The notes beneath the pieces were generated by a model. That model made no database searches. It was not told the origin of the DNA and saw nothing but the letters and a program-made list of their open reading frames with translations. Positions 54,853 through 64,000 of a stretch of 64,000 bases of DNA are shown piece by piece. Within the stretch, counting starts at the first letter, position 1; each line of letters opens with the position of its first letter. The stretch spans positions 3,114,501-3,178,500 of the forward strand of contig NZ_VFNX01000001.1 in NCBI RefSeq assembly GCF_006715785.1, in the 5' to 3' direction. The position numbers and the translations under genes were made by a program. This DNA is from Streptomyces puniciscabiei. GTDB lineage: Bacteria > Actinomycetota > Actinomycetes > Streptomycetales > Streptomycetaceae.

Positions 54853-56112
54853 ATGGACGCTCCGACCACCACGTCGGGGGAGAACGGCATGTCGGGCGGA
54901 GCCGACTGGTTCACGCCGCGCACGGAACCGTCGGCTCCGCCGCCGGACAGCCCAGAGCGCGTGCCGGTTCAGCAGTCTGCGCCGGCCGTCGAGGAGGGGT
55001 CCGCGGACGCCATCCTCATACGCCGCACGATGGCCGAGATAGGACCGGTCGCCGACAAGGTCACTTCTTACTTCTACGCGCTGCTCTTCGTCCGCCATCC
55101 GGAGCTGCGGGCCCTGTTCCCGGCCGCGATGGACACCCAGCGAGAGCGCCTGCTGAAGGCGCTGCTCACCGCGGCCGAGCATCTGGACGACACCTCGGTC
55201 CTCGTCGACTATCTGCAGAACCTGGGCCGTGGACACCGCAAGTACGGAACGCGGCCCGAGCACTATCCGGCCGTCGGGGAATGCCTGATCGGCGCGTTGA
55301 GCAGGTACGCCGCCACCATCTGGAGTCCGGAGACCGAGGCGGCGTGGGTGCGGGCGTACACGACGATGTCCCAGGTCATGATCGACGCCGCGGCGGCGGA
55401 CGAACTGCGGTCTCCGCCCTGGTGGCACGCCGAGATCGTCACCCACGACCTCAGAACCCCCGACATCGCCATCCTCACCATCCGCCCCGACCAGCCCTAT
55501 CCCTTCCTCGCAGGCCAGTACACGAGCGTGGAGACGCCCTGGTGGCCACGGACGTGGCGGTACTACTCGTTCGCTTCCGCCCCCCGTTCGGACGGCCTGC
55601 TGACGTTCCATGTGAAGGCCGTACCGGCCGGCTGGGTCTCCAATGCTCTGGTGCACCGCGCCCGGCCCGGAGACGTCATACGACTCGGGCCGCCGACCGG
55701 CTCCATGACCGTCGACCATACGACCGACAGTGGACTGCTCTGTCTGGGCGGCGGCACCGGCATAGCGCCCATCAAGGCCCTGATCGAGGACGTCGCCGAG
55801 CGTGGAGCGCGTCGGCCTGTCGAGGTGTTCTACGGCGCCCGCACCGACCACGACCTCTACGACATCGACACCATGCTCAGGCTCCAGCAGAGCCACTCCT
55901 GGCTGTCGGTCAGGGCGTTCATCGACCAGCAGGCCCATGTCCAGCTCCCCGATGCCCTGCGTGACTACGGCCCCTGGAACGAGTACGACGCCTATCTCTC
56001 GGGCCCGCCCGGGATGATCCGCAGCGGCATCGACACGCTCCGGGACATCGGGGTCCCAACGAGCCGCATACGGCACGACGCGGTGGAGGAACTGCTGGTC
56101 GTCGGGGACTGA
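54853..56112 (+). CDS. Flavohemoprotein-like globin oxidoreductase
   Basis: 419 residues from ATG 54853 (GAGGCGAGG upstream); an ATG 21 codons earlier (54790) is possible. An N-terminal unstructured stretch, then a globin domain (about 45-195: ILIRRTMAEIGPVADKVTSYFYALLFVRHPELRALFP, with proximal His in GHRKYGTRPEHYPAVGECLIGAL), an FAD domain (RYYSFASAP) and an NAD(P)H domain (CLGGGTGIAPIKALIED, then YDAYLSGPPGMI). Flavohemoproteins detoxify NO by dioxygenation; this member differs from Hmp in its N-terminal extension and variable distal pocket, so the substrate is uncertain. Confidence 0.88.
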   Translation: MDAPTTTSGENGMSGGADWFTPRTEPSAPPPDSPERVPVQQSAPAVEEGSADAILIRRTMAEIGPVADKVTSYFYALLFVRHPELRALFPAAMDTQRERLLKALLTAAEHLDDTSVLVDYLQNLGRGHRKYGTRPEHYPAVGECLIGALSRYAATIWSPETEAAWVRAYTTMSQVMIDAAAADELRSPPWWHAEIVTHDLRTPDIAILTIRPDQPYPFLAGQYTSVETPWWPRTWRYYSFASAPRSDGLLTFHVKAVPAGWVSNALVHRARPGDVIRLGPPTGSMTVDHTTDSGLLCLGGGTGIAPIKALIEDVAERGARRPVEVFYGARTDHDLYDIDTMLRLQQSHSWLSVRAFIDQQAHVQLPDALRDYGPWNEYDAYLSGPPGMIRSGIDTLRDIGVPTSRIRHDAVEELLVVGD

Positions 56113-56117
56113 GCGCG

Positions 56118-56600
56118 CTAACCGAGGTCCGGAGCGTGCATGGCGCGCACCCCCTCGATGTTGCCGTCCAGATAGTGGCGCAGCGACAGCGGGACCAGGT
56201 GGACGGAGGCGATGCCGACCCGGGTGAAGGGGACGCGGACGATCTCGTACTCACCGGCCGGCTCGTCCACTTCGGGGCCGTGCCGCCGGGTCGGGTCCAT
56301 GGACTCCAGTCGGCAGACGAAGAAGTGCTGCACCTTTACGCCGGTCGCGCCGCCGTCCTCGCCGATGTGCTCGACGGTGTCCACGAAGCACGGCACCACA
56401 TCAGTGATCTTGGCGCCGAGCTCCTCGGACACCTCCCGATGCAGGGCGTCCACGACGGTCGGGTCCCCGGGCTCGACGCCGCCACCGGGAGTGACCCAGT
56501 AGGGGTCGACACCAGGCTTGGTGCGCTTGATCAGGATCAGGTCGTCACCGTCGAGAAGAATGGCACGGGCGGTGCGCTTGACCACGGGTCGCACGGTCAT
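56118..56600 (-). CDS. NUDIX hydrolase
   Basis: 160 residues from ATG 56600. The Nudix box is GGGVEPGDPTVVDALHREVSEELGA, with an insertion (GDPTVVD) but the catalytic REVSEE glutamates intact. Hydrolyses a nucleoside diphosphate linked to another moiety; substrate unknown. The stop is 6 bases from the convergent flavohemoprotein stop, with no terminator between. The upstream region contains a degenerate parS. Confidence 0.85.
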   Translation of the reverse strand: MTVRPVVKRTARAILLDGDDLILIKRTKPGVDPYWVTPGGGVEPGDPTVVDALHREVSEELGAKITDVVPCFVDTVEHIGEDGGATGVKVQHFFVCRLESMDPTRRHGPEVDEPAGEYEIVRVPFTRVGIASVHLVPLSLRHYLDGNIEGVRAMHAPDLG

Positions 56601-56620
56601 GGGAGAAATGTGGCCCGGCT

Positions 56621-56636
56621 GGTTCCACGTGAAACA
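56621..56636. other. Degenerate parS upstream of the NUDIX gene
   Basis: GGTTCCACGTGAAACA: two differences from the 16-base consensus (first base, and C for T in the left arm). It lies 21 bases before the NUDIX start. Weak ParB binding is possible. Confidence 0.5.
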
Positions 56637-56688
56637 TCGCGAGAAGTCACCTTGTGATTGCCTTCCGTGGGCGCTGTACCGGAAGGCC

Positions 56689-57594
56689 TCAGCACCAGGC
56701 CGTGGCCGCCCGCTGAAGCCACTCATGAGCCCGCGCGATGTGGGGCATGGCGAGGGTGCCGGTGCGCACCACCAGGAAGTACGTGCGCAGCGGAGGCACG
56801 GCCGGATCGTGGAGCATCGCGATCGTGCCGTCGTCGAGGGCGGAGGCGCACAGATAGCGGGGCAGCACGGCGAGTCCGGCACCCGCCATCGCGCAGGCGA
56901 GCACCGCACGTAGATCCGGAACGATGACCGTGCCCGAGGTGGCCGGGCGTGAGTCGAAGACGGAGGCCCAGTAGCGCGAGACAAAGGGCAGCGACTCGTG
57001 GACCTCGACGACGGGAAGATCCTCCAGTGCGGGCGCCCCCTTCAGGCGCAGCGCCTCCGCGCCGATTCGTTCCACCCAGCGCGGGGCGGCGACCAACACG
57101 TGTTCCTCGTCGCAGAGCGGAGTCGCGGTGAGCAGAGCGCCGCGAGGACGTGCCGTGCTGATGGCCAGATCATGGTGTCCGGAGGCCAGTCCTTCGAGCG
57201 TTTCCTCCGCCGTCCCGAAGGAGGCGCGCAGCGCGAATCCCTGGCCGTCGTCGCCGGTCAGCTCTGTCAGGGCGGGCAGGGCACGTTCGGCGGTGAACTC
57301 GGGCGGGCCGGCGAGGTGCAGGGTTCTGAGCGAGGACTCGTCGTCCAGGCCGCTCTCGGCTATCTCCACCAGGGCGTCGAGATGCGGAGCGGCCTTGTGC
57401 GCGAGTTCGTCACCGATGGTCGTCGGGGTCACCCCGCGCGCCTGGCGGAGGAAGAGAGGCTTGCCCAGCTGTCGTTCCAGCGTACGGATCTGCGAGGTGA
57501 CGGCGGGCTGGGAGAGGCCGAGCAGGGCGGCGGCGCGGGTGAAGGAACCAGCCCGGTGCACAGTGACGAAAGTGCGCAGCAAGGCCAGGTCCAT
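56689..57594 (-). CDS. LysR family transcriptional regulator
   Basis: 301 residues from ATG 57594, behind GGGGAGGG. N-terminal helix-turn-helix: LLRTFVTVHRAGSFTRAAALLGLSQPAVTSQIRTLERQLGKPLFLRQARGVTPTTIG. The effector domain follows (LHLAGPPEFTAERALPALTELTGD, and VVEVHESLPFVSRYWASVFDSRP). It does not have a divergent partner gene in this window (the PLP gene upstream reads the same way), so the target is unclear. Confidence 0.9.
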   Translation of the reverse strand: MDLALLRTFVTVHRAGSFTRAAALLGLSQPAVTSQIRTLERQLGKPLFLRQARGVTPTTIGDELAHKAAPHLDALVEIAESGLDDESSLRTLHLAGPPEFTAERALPALTELTGDDGQGFALRASFGTAEETLEGLASGHHDLAISTARPRGALLTATPLCDEEHVLVAAPRWVERIGAEALRLKGAPALEDLPVVEVHESLPFVSRYWASVFDSRPATSGTVIVPDLRAVLACAMAGAGLAVLPRYLCASALDDGTIAMLHDPAVPPLRTYFLVVRTGTLAMPHIARAHEWLQRAATAWC

Positions 57595-57745
57595 GGCGTG
57601 CCCTCCCCTATCCCTGCCCTCCTCCGGCCCCCAGGCAGGCCCCAACTATAAATAAGTCGATAGGTCTCTGTCGCTAGCGTGATTGGACACTGACAGAGAG
57701 TCAACTAGCCTTGTTCGCGCGGTTCTTCGGCGCGCAGGAACCGAA

Positions 57746-57782
57746 GACGGTCCGAGCCACGAGGGGGGAGGCTCGGACCGTC
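57746..57782 (-). terminator. Terminator after the PLP gene
   Basis: Stem GACGGTCCGAGCC (57746-57758) / GGCTCGGACCGTC (57770-57782) with an 11-base loop, 29 bases beyond the minus-strand stop. Confidence 0.85.
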
Positions 57783-57810
57783 GTGCGCCGTCGGCCGGAC
57801 GGCCGCCGGC

Positions 57811-58968
57811 TCACTCGGCGGACGAGCCGGACTCGTCCAGGGCCCGCAGCACGTCGGCGATCAGATCCTCGGGGTCCTCGGCGCCGACGGACATACGGAT
57901 GAATCCTTCCGGCACCGCGTCCCCGCCCCAGCGGCGGCGCCGCTCGGCCGTGGAACGCACACCGCCGAAGCTCGTGGCGTCCTCCACCAGACGGAGGGCT
58001 TCGAGGAAACGCTCGGCACGCGCGCGCGTGGGCAGCGTGAAGGAGACCACGCAGCCGTAGCGGCGCATCTGCTGCGAGGCGGTCCTGTGCGAGGGATCGT
58101 CGGGCAGTCCGGGATAGCGCAGGCCGGACACCTCGGGCCGCTGCTTCAGCGCCTCGGCGACCGCGAGGGCGGTGGCGTTCTGCCGGTCGACGCGCAGCTG
58201 GAGTGTGGCGATGGACCGGTGCGCGAGCCAGGCCTCCATGGGTCCGGAGATCGCCCCGACGATCTTGCGCCAGCGTCGTACGGCAGCCATCGCCTCGGTG
58301 TCGCGGCCGGCGACATAGCCCAGCAGCACGTCACCGTGGCCGGTGAGCTGCTTGGTGCCGCTGGCCACGGAGAAGTCGGCGCCCAGTTCCAGCGGGCGCT
58401 GCCCGAGCGGGGTGGCGAGGGTGTTGTCGACGGCCACCAGAGCGTCCTGCGCGTGGGCCGCCGTCACCAGCCGCCGGATGTCGCACACGTCGAGCCCCGG
58501 GTTCGACGGGGACTCGATCCACAGCAGCCGGGCGCCGTCGAGAACCTCCAGCTGGGCATCGCCGCCGGTGGGGGCGGTGCGCACCTCGACGCCGTACGCC
58601 TCCAGCTGGGCGCGGACCAGTGGCAGCACCTGGTAGCCGTCGGAGGGCAGCACGACCACGTCGCCGACGCGCAGCTGGGAGAACAGCACGGAGGAGATCG
58701 CCGCCATGCCGGAGGCGAAGACCAGCGTCTCGACGTCGTCCCGCCCGGGCGCCTCCAGCTCGCCGATGGCGCGCTCCAGCAGCGTCCAGGTCGGGTTCTC
58801 GTCACGGCCGTAGAGATACGGACCCGTCGCCTCGCCGGGCAGGTGGAAATGCGCCGCGAACACCGGTCCGGGCAGGGTCGGCTCGTGCTTGACCGGTTCG
58901 GGCAGTCCGGCGCGTACCGCGCGCGTGCCGTCGCCGGTACGGCCCCGGTCCTCGGGGATGTCGCTCAT
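57811..58968 (-). CDS. Cystathionine gamma-lyase/synthase family PLP enzyme
   Basis: 385 residues from ATG 58968, which overlaps the upstream phosphatase stop by four bases (ATGA). Family motifs: YLYGRDENPTWTLLERAIGELE, ETLVFASGMAAISSVL, LLWIESPSNPGL, and the PLP lysine SVASGTKQLTGHGDVLLGYVAG. Such enzymes act in cystathionine and methionine pathways; streptomycetes have several, so the exact substrate (cystathionine, homocysteine or methionine) is open. Confidence 0.87.
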   Translation of the reverse strand: MSDIPEDRGRTGDGTRAVRAGLPEPVKHEPTLPGPVFAAHFHLPGEATGPYLYGRDENPTWTLLERAIGELEAPGRDDVETLVFASGMAAISSVLFSQLRVGDVVVLPSDGYQVLPLVRAQLEAYGVEVRTAPTGGDAQLEVLDGARLLWIESPSNPGLDVCDIRRLVTAAHAQDALVAVDNTLATPLGQRPLELGADFSVASGTKQLTGHGDVLLGYVAGRDTEAMAAVRRWRKIVGAISGPMEAWLAHRSIATLQLRVDRQNATALAVAEALKQRPEVSGLRYPGLPDDPSHRTASQQMRRYGCVVSFTLPTRARAERFLEALRLVEDATSFGGVRSTAERRRRWGGDAVPEGFIRMSVGAEDPEDLIADVLRALDESGSSAE

Positions 58969-59456
58969 GCGGCCCGGCCTTCCAGCTGCTCGCGTACGGC
59001 GGCGAGCAGACCGACGCTCGCCGCCTCCACCATCGCCAGGCACTCCTCGAAGCCGTCCCGATGTCCGTAGTACGGATCCGGAACGTCGAGGTCGTCACCG
59101 GCGGCGGGATCGTACGAGCGCAGCAGGCGGACCTTGCGGGCGTCCTCCTCGGTGGGCGCGAGGCGACGCAGGGCCTTGAGATGACCGGCGTCGAGGGCGA
59201 TCACCAGGTCGAGACGGGAGAACCACGACGGCTGGAACTGGCGCGCGACATGATCGCTGTCGTAGGCGTGCTCTTCGAGGACCGAGATGGCCCGCGGGTC
59301 GGCGGGCTCGCCCTCGTGCCAGCCGCCGGTTCCGGCGCTGTCGACCTCCACCCGGTCCTCCAGGCCGGCCTCCGCCACACGCGCGCGGAAGACGGATTCG
59401 GCCATCGGGGAGCGGCAGATGTTGCCGGTGCACACGAAACAGACGCGGAAGGTCAT
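58965..59456 (-). CDS. ptpA: Low molecular weight protein-tyrosine phosphatase
   Basis: 163 residues. The catalytic P-loop is CTGNICRS (Cys9, Arg15) at the N-terminus, and the general-acid motif is DVPDPYYGHRDGFEECLAMV. The protein has the size and order of PtpA; in S. coelicolor PtpA affects antibiotic production and secondary metabolism. Read in one operon with the PLP gene downstream and the holin-like gene upstream (7-base gap). Confidence 0.92.
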   Translation of the reverse strand: MTFRVCFVCTGNICRSPMAESVFRARVAEAGLEDRVEVDSAGTGGWHEGEPADPRAISVLEEHAYDSDHVARQFQPSWFSRLDLVIALDAGHLKALRRLAPTEEDARKVRLLRSYDPAAGDDLDVPDPYYGHRDGFEECLAMVEAASVGLLAAVREQLEGRAA

Positions 59457-59463
59457 GGCGCGC

Positions 59464-59841
59464 TCAGTCCTTGTCGGGGAGGACGACGTGCAGTGCCCAG
59501 GAGACGACGGAGACGATCAGACCGCCGACGACGGCCGTCCAGAACCCCTGCACGTGGAAGCTCAGGTCGAGCTTGCCGCAGACCCAGGAGGTCAGCAGCA
59601 GCATCAGGGCGTTCACGACCAGGGTGATCAGGCCCAGGGTGAGGATGAACAGCGGGAAGGTGAGGACCTTCAGGGTCGGCTTGACCAGCCAGTTCACCAG
59701 GCCGAAGATCAGCGCGACGACGATCAGCGTGGCGGCCTTCTTGGCCGTGCTGTCACCCGTCAGAGTGATCTTGTCCAACAGCCACACGGCGACCGCGAGG
59801 GCGCCCGCGTTGGCGATCGTCTTGACTACGAAATTCTTCAT
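59464..59841 (-). CDS. Phage holin family (PF04020) membrane protein
   Basis: 125 residues, MKNFVVKTIANAGALAVAVWLLDKITL from ATG 59841. Four hydrophobic segments (including LIFGLVNWLVKPTLKVLTFPLFILTLGLITLVVNALMLLL), matching the small membrane family PF04020, widespread in bacteria and not evidence for a prophage. Its role is unknown. It is the first gene of an operon with ptpA and the PLP gene, and diverges from the cupin gene across 57 bases. Confidence 0.85.
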   Translation of the reverse strand: MKNFVVKTIANAGALAVAVWLLDKITLTGDSTAKKAATLIVVALIFGLVNWLVKPTLKVLTFPLFILTLGLITLVVNALMLLLTSWVCGKLDLSFHVQGFWTAVVGGLIVSVVSWALHVVLPDKD

Positions 59842-59898
59842 GTGTCTGATCGTGGCAGACAGGATCGGAACAGAGCAGAGGCGAGGGCGACAGCGGCG

Positions 59899-60216
59899 AT
59901 GAAGGCATTCCGGCTGGACGAACTGGAGGCGGAGCGCGCCGCCAACGAGGGGGCCTACCTTCAGTTCCTGCGGGAGCGGAACATGTCCGTCGGTCTGTAC
60001 GCCCTGAACGCGGGCGAGCACGACCCCCAGAAGCCGCACAACCAGGACGAGGTGTACTTCGTCGTCAGCGGCCGGGCCTCGATCACGGTGGGACTGGAGA
60101 CGACCGAGGTGGCGCGGGGCAGCGTCGTGTACGTGCCGGCCGGGGTCGCCCACAAGTTCCATCACATCAGCGAGGACCTGAGAGTTCTGGTCGTCTTCTC
60201 TCCGCCCGAGGCGTGA
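59899..60216 (+). CDS. Cupin domain protein
   Basis: 105 residues (MKAFRLDELEAERAANEGAYLQF). Metal ligands of the cupin fold: H and H-x3-E in EHDPQKPHNQDEVYFVVSGRA, then the second motif GSVVYVPAGVAHKFHH. A single-domain cupin, function unknown. Divergent from the holin-like gene. Confidence 0.85.
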   Translation: MKAFRLDELEAERAANEGAYLQFLRERNMSVGLYALNAGEHDPQKPHNQDEVYFVVSGRASITVGLETTEVARGSVVYVPAGVAHKFHHISEDLRVLVVFSPPEA

Positions 60217-60379
60217 GCCGGTACCCCCGGGTTCCCTAGGGGACGGGTCAGGGGAGGACAAGGGGCGCGGGGCCCCCGCGGGACCCCTCGTCGGCCCTAG
60301 CATCGAGTGCAGAACATCCAGGCCGTACGTGAAAAGGCGTGCGAGCACTCAGACGTACGAGAACGCAAAGGACGAGGGC

Positions 60380-60592
60380 ATGCGAGAGATCTTCGCGGGA
60401 CTGCCGTGGTGGGTGAAGTGGGTCGCGGTGCCGGTCATCGCCCTGGTCGTGTTCGGTGGCCTGATAGCCACGGTGCTCACCATCGTGATCGGCCTTCTCT
60501 TCAAGGCACTGGTCTTCGTCGCTCTGGTCGGCGGACTCATTTACGTCGTGCGCAAGTTCATGTCGAACTCCTCGTCACGCGGCGACTGGTGA
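60380..60592 (+). CDS. DUF5326 family small membrane protein
   Basis: 70 residues from ATG 60380 (AAAGGACGAGGG upstream): MREIFAGLPWWVKWVAVPVIALVVFGGLIATVLTIVIGLLFKALVFVALVGGLIYVVRKFM. Two tightly spaced membrane helices and a short Ser/Arg tail. It matches the streptomycete DUF5326 family; the function is unknown. Confidence 0.82.
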   Translation: MREIFAGLPWWVKWVAVPVIALVVFGGLIATVLTIVIGLLFKALVFVALVGGLIYVVRKFMSNSSSRGDW

Positions 60593-60815
60593 CGAACCCG
60601 GGGACAGGTGCTCGGCAACGGGCAGCACCGGTTCCCGGCAAGGCGATCGCCGGTTTCCCTCGGGCGAGGGAAGTTTCCCCGTGAGGCCGTCTGTGTGCGG
60701 CGGCGGACGATTAGAGTCCGGAAATCCCGCGGGGACCGGCCCCGCGGGCGGCGCAGACCCCCTCCGTGCTCTTCCCCTCCGCACGGGCTGCCCCTCGCGC
60801 TCCCGGGAGTGACCC

Positions 60816-61745
60816 TTGGCCACGGTTGACACCGCACCGGCAGAACCGCATCCACCGCGCTCCTGCGCACCCCCCACCCAGCGGCCGCCCTCCGTCGCCG
60901 TCCCCGGGCAACCGCGCACGATCGACATCCCGACGGCACCCCGCCCCACGGACACCTCCGGGCCACCGCACCCCGCCGAAGCCCCCGGCTCGCCGGCCGC
61001 CGCGACGCTCATCGGATCCGTCCAGCGCGCCATGCGCCTGCTGGAGACCGTGGCCACGCATGTGTACGGCGCTCCCGCCAAACAACTCGCCCGTGAGACC
61101 GGACTCGCCCTTCCGACGGCTTACCACCTGCTGCGCACCCTCGTGCACGAGGGCTATCTACGGCGCGAGAAGGGGCTCTTCTTCCTCGGCGAGGCGGCCG
61201 AACGGCTGGGCAGCAGCGGAGCACAGCAGAAACGTCGCAGCGCGGTGGCGGACACGCTCGCGCACTGGCGTGATTCGATCGGTGTGCCGGTGTACTACGC
61301 GATGTACCGGGACGGCGAGATCGAGGTCATGTGTGTCTCTGACTCACCCGAGGCGCCGGCGGTCGAGGAGTGGGCCGACTTCCGCGAGACCGGACACGCG
61401 CACGCCATCGGGCAGTGCCTGCTCTCCCAGCTGGACGAGGACGCCCGTCGCGACCATCTCGCGCGCTATCCCGTGCAGTCCATCACGCCGTACACGGTGC
61501 GTGACAACGATGCCCTGTTGCGGCGGCTTGCCCGGATGCCGCGCATGGAGCCGGTGGTGGAGCGTCAGGAGTACGCGCTCGGGACGGTCTGTGCGGCGGT
61601 ACCGATCACGGTCGGCACCACCGTGGCCACGATGGCCATGTCGCTGCCCGTGCACCAGGCCGACCGTCTGCTGCCAGCGGCGTGGCGGCTGCAGACGGAG
61701 ATCGGGCGGCATCTGGGCACGCTCAGCCTCTCTATCAGTATCTGA
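60816..61745 (+). CDS. ssgR: IclR-family activator SsgR
   Basis: 309 residues if the TTG at 60816 is used (CGGGAGTGACCC before it); an ATG at residue 73 (61032) would give 237. The first ~65 residues are Pro/Ala-rich and disordered. The winged helix is LLETVATHVYGAPAKQLARETGLALPTAYHLLRTLVHEGYL, and the IclR effector domain follows (LAHWRDSIGVPVYYAMYRDGEIEVMCVS, then GTVCAAVPITVGTTVATMAMSLPVHQ). In S. coelicolor SsgR directly activates ssgA, encoded next, and is needed for normal sporulation on glucose. Confidence 0.9.
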   Translation: MATVDTAPAEPHPPRSCAPPTQRPPSVAVPGQPRTIDIPTAPRPTDTSGPPHPAEAPGSPAAATLIGSVQRAMRLLETVATHVYGAPAKQLARETGLALPTAYHLLRTLVHEGYLRREKGLFFLGEAAERLGSSGAQQKRRSAVADTLAHWRDSIGVPVYYAMYRDGEIEVMCVSDSPEAPAVEEWADFRETGHAHAIGQCLLSQLDEDARRDHLARYPVQSITPYTVRDNDALLRRLARMPRMEPVVERQEYALGTVCAAVPITVGTTVATMAMSLPVHQADRLLPAAWRLQTEIGRHLGTLSLSISI

Positions 61746-61844
61746 AAACTTACTCCTTGTGATCTGCCGTGTACTTTCAGCAAGATTTGACCACGGTTAG
61801 AGGGATTGATCCGGCCAGTCGACGTCCATACGACGGGGTAGACG

Positions 61845-62282
61845 ATGCGCGAGTCCGTACAGGCAGAAGTCATGATGAGCTTTCTCGTGTCGGAGGAGCT
61901 CTCCTTCCGCATCCCGGTGGAGTTGCGCTACGAGACCTGTGATCCCTATGCCGTCCGGCTCACCTTCCATCTGCCCGGTGACGCGCCGGTGACCTGGGCG
62001 TTCGGGCGTGAGCTGCTGATCGACGGCGTCGGCCGGCCGTGCGGGGAAGGGGATGTCCACATCGCTCCCGCCGAATCCGAGGTGTTGGGCGAGGTGCTGA
62101 TCAGGCTTCAGGTCGGCAGCGACCAGGCCCTGTTCCGTGCCTCCGCGCCGCCGCTGGTGGCCTTCCTGGACCGCACGGACAAGCTCGTGCCGCTCGGTCA
62201 GGAGGGTGCGCTGGCCGACTTCGACGCCCATCTGGAAGAGGCCCTGGACCGCATCCTGGCGGAGGAGCAGAGCGCCGGCTGA
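61845..62282 (+). CDS. ssgA: Sporulation-specific cell division activator SsgA
   Basis: 145 residues from ATG 61845 (CGGGGTAG before it); M10 or M11 (MMSFLVSEELS) is an alternative giving about 135, close to S. coelicolor SsgA. The whole chain matches the SsgA-like (SALP) family: SFRIPVELRYETCDPYAVRLTFHLPGDAPVTWAFGRELLIDG, then LGEVLIRLQVGSDQALF, then PLVAFLDRTDKLVPLGQEGALADF. SsgA promotes septum-site selection and localised remodelling in sporulating aerial hyphae, upstream of SsgB and FtsZ. Expression depends on SsgR. Confidence 0.97.
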   Translation: MRESVQAEVMMSFLVSEELSFRIPVELRYETCDPYAVRLTFHLPGDAPVTWAFGRELLIDGVGRPCGEGDVHIAPAESEVLGEVLIRLQVGSDQALFRASAPPLVAFLDRTDKLVPLGQEGALADFDAHLEEALDRILAEEQSAG

Positions 62283-62416
62283 AGCGTTGGCACGGGGCGT
62301 AGAGCGGTCCGCCCTGCCGTGCGGGATTGTGCAGGAACGCTTCTGCGTGGGGAGCGCCGAGAGTCGAGGATCAGGCGGCTCACCTTGTGCAGGGCTCGGC
62401 CCTACCGCTTCCGCCG

Positions 62417-62968
62417 TCACCCCCGGCCGCCGCGTGCCGACGCCGACCGTGCCCCGGCCGGGGCCGCGGTGCCCGGTCCGGGGCGGTCGGTGGAGACGAC
62501 GAGGGCGGCGAGGGCGGTGGTGAGGGGGACGGAGGCGACGAGTCCGATGGAGCCTACGAGGGTGCGGATGATTTCTTCGGCGACGAGTTCGCTGTTGGCG
62601 ACGGTGGTGATGCTGCTCTGGGCGATGGTGAAGAGGAGCAGGAGGGGGAGTGCGGCGCCGGCGTAGGCGAGGACGAGGGTGTTGACCACGGAGGCGATGT
62701 GGTCGCGGCCGATGCGGATGCCTGTCCGGTACAGGGCGCGTCGGCCGAGGGTGGGGTTGGCGTCGTGCAGTTCCCAGACGGCCGATGTCTGCGTCACGGT
62801 GACATCGTCGAGCACGCCGAGGGAGCCGATGATGACGTCGGCGAGGAGGTGGCCGTGACCGTCGTCCCGGCGGCCTTCCCGCTCGGGCGCGTGGTCGTCG
62901 CCCGGCCCTGAACGCGGTCGGTGGGGCGGCTCGGGCGGCGGATACGGGTACTGCTCCATCCGGGTCAC
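62417..62968 (-). CDS. YibE/F family protein, shortened (probable internal deletion)
   Basis: 183 residues, against about 370-450 for full-length streptomycete YibE/F proteins. The N-terminal ~40 residues (MEQYPYPPPEPPHRPRSG, then HGH) resemble the start of the family; they are joined directly to the C-terminal part (LLADVIIGSLGVLDDVTVTQTSAVWELHDANP, then ASVVNTLVLAYAGAALPLLLLFTIAQSS, then GLVASVPLTTALAALVVS). About 200-250 residues with the central helices appear to be missing. The frame is intact and a ribosome-binding start exists, so a short product may still be made. Confidence 0.75.
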   Translation of the reverse strand: MTRMEQYPYPPPEPPHRPRSGPGDDHAPEREGRRDDGHGHLLADVIIGSLGVLDDVTVTQTSAVWELHDANPTLGRRALYRTGIRIGRDHIASVVNTLVLAYAGAALPLLLLFTIAQSSITTVANSELVAEEIIRTLVGSIGLVASVPLTTALAALVVSTDRPGPGTAAPAGARSASARGGRG

Positions 62969-63048
62969 CGCCCGATCATCGCAACAGCGGAAGGGGGCCT
63001 ACTGTTCACGGCGCCACAAATGACGCTAGCGTGGAGGCACCTTTGCAC

Positions 63049-64000
<952 letters not shown>

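Noticed and set aside
59464..59841. Holin-family protein as a sign of prophage
   Set aside because: No integrase, capsid, terminase or lysis genes nearby; PF04020 proteins are common housekeeping membrane proteins.
60262..60287. GC-rich stretch after the cupin gene as a terminator
   Set aside because: Imperfect pairing and no clear loop; not strong enough to list.

Overview
This window is the replication-origin region of a Streptomyces chromosome. The evidence is GC-rich DNA with strong third-position GC, many GTG/TTG starts, the order gyrA-gyrB-DUF721-recF-gnd-dnaN-oriC-dnaA-rpmH-rnpA-yidD-yidC-jag-rsmG-parA-parB, and the sporulation pair ssgR/ssgA. Gene order follows the S. coelicolor SCO387x-SCO3928 interval. 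The species cannot be named from this sequence alone.

Layout. 1-9629 (minus strand): DUF3566 membrane protein, gyrA, gyrB, DUF721 protein, recF, a 6-phosphogluconate dehydrogenase and dnaN. About 9785-10362: oriC, a gene-free stretch with more than a dozen DnaA-box-like 9-mers. 10513-12516: dnaA (minus). 12912-18888 (plus): rpmH, rnpA, yidD, yidC, jag, rsmG, parA, parB. 19-30 kb: GNAT protein, trxA/trxB with a recognisable SigR promoter, sigM plus its zinc anti-sigma factor, a pseudokinase, murJ and a DUF6049 secreted protein (cell-envelope block). 30-43 kb: CCA-adding enzyme, LppU/SCO3897 protein, MFS, inositol-phosphate synthase, PadR regulator with an operator, class A PBP, GT87 membrane glycosyltransferase, alanine-racemase-like protein and FemX. 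43-48.5 kb: rpsF-ssb-rpsR-rplI, MATE transporter, dnaB. 48.5-60.6 kb: accessory genes (serine hydrolase, GNATs, MarR/MFS/HbpS-like, HAD, flavohemoprotein, NUDIX, LysR, PLP enzyme, PtpA, holin-like, cupin, DUF5326). 60.8-64 kb: ssgR, ssgA, a shortened YibE/F gene, and thiC (cut by the window end) behind a TPP riboswitch.

The most striking non-genic layer is chromosome architecture. Ten perfect GTTTCACGTGAAAC ParB sites and three degenerate ones lie between 16.55 and 63.12 kb, and none in the first 16.5 kb. Several are built into transcription terminators in convergent gaps, two lie inside genes, and one degenerate tandem pair lies within the expanded arm of the thiC TPP riboswitch. DnaA boxes also occur outside oriC: at the divergent dnaA/rpmH promoters, between rsmG and parA, and as a dense cluster in the gap upstream of dnaB. 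No transposon, prophage, CRISPR array, tRNA, rRNA or biosynthetic gene cluster was seen.
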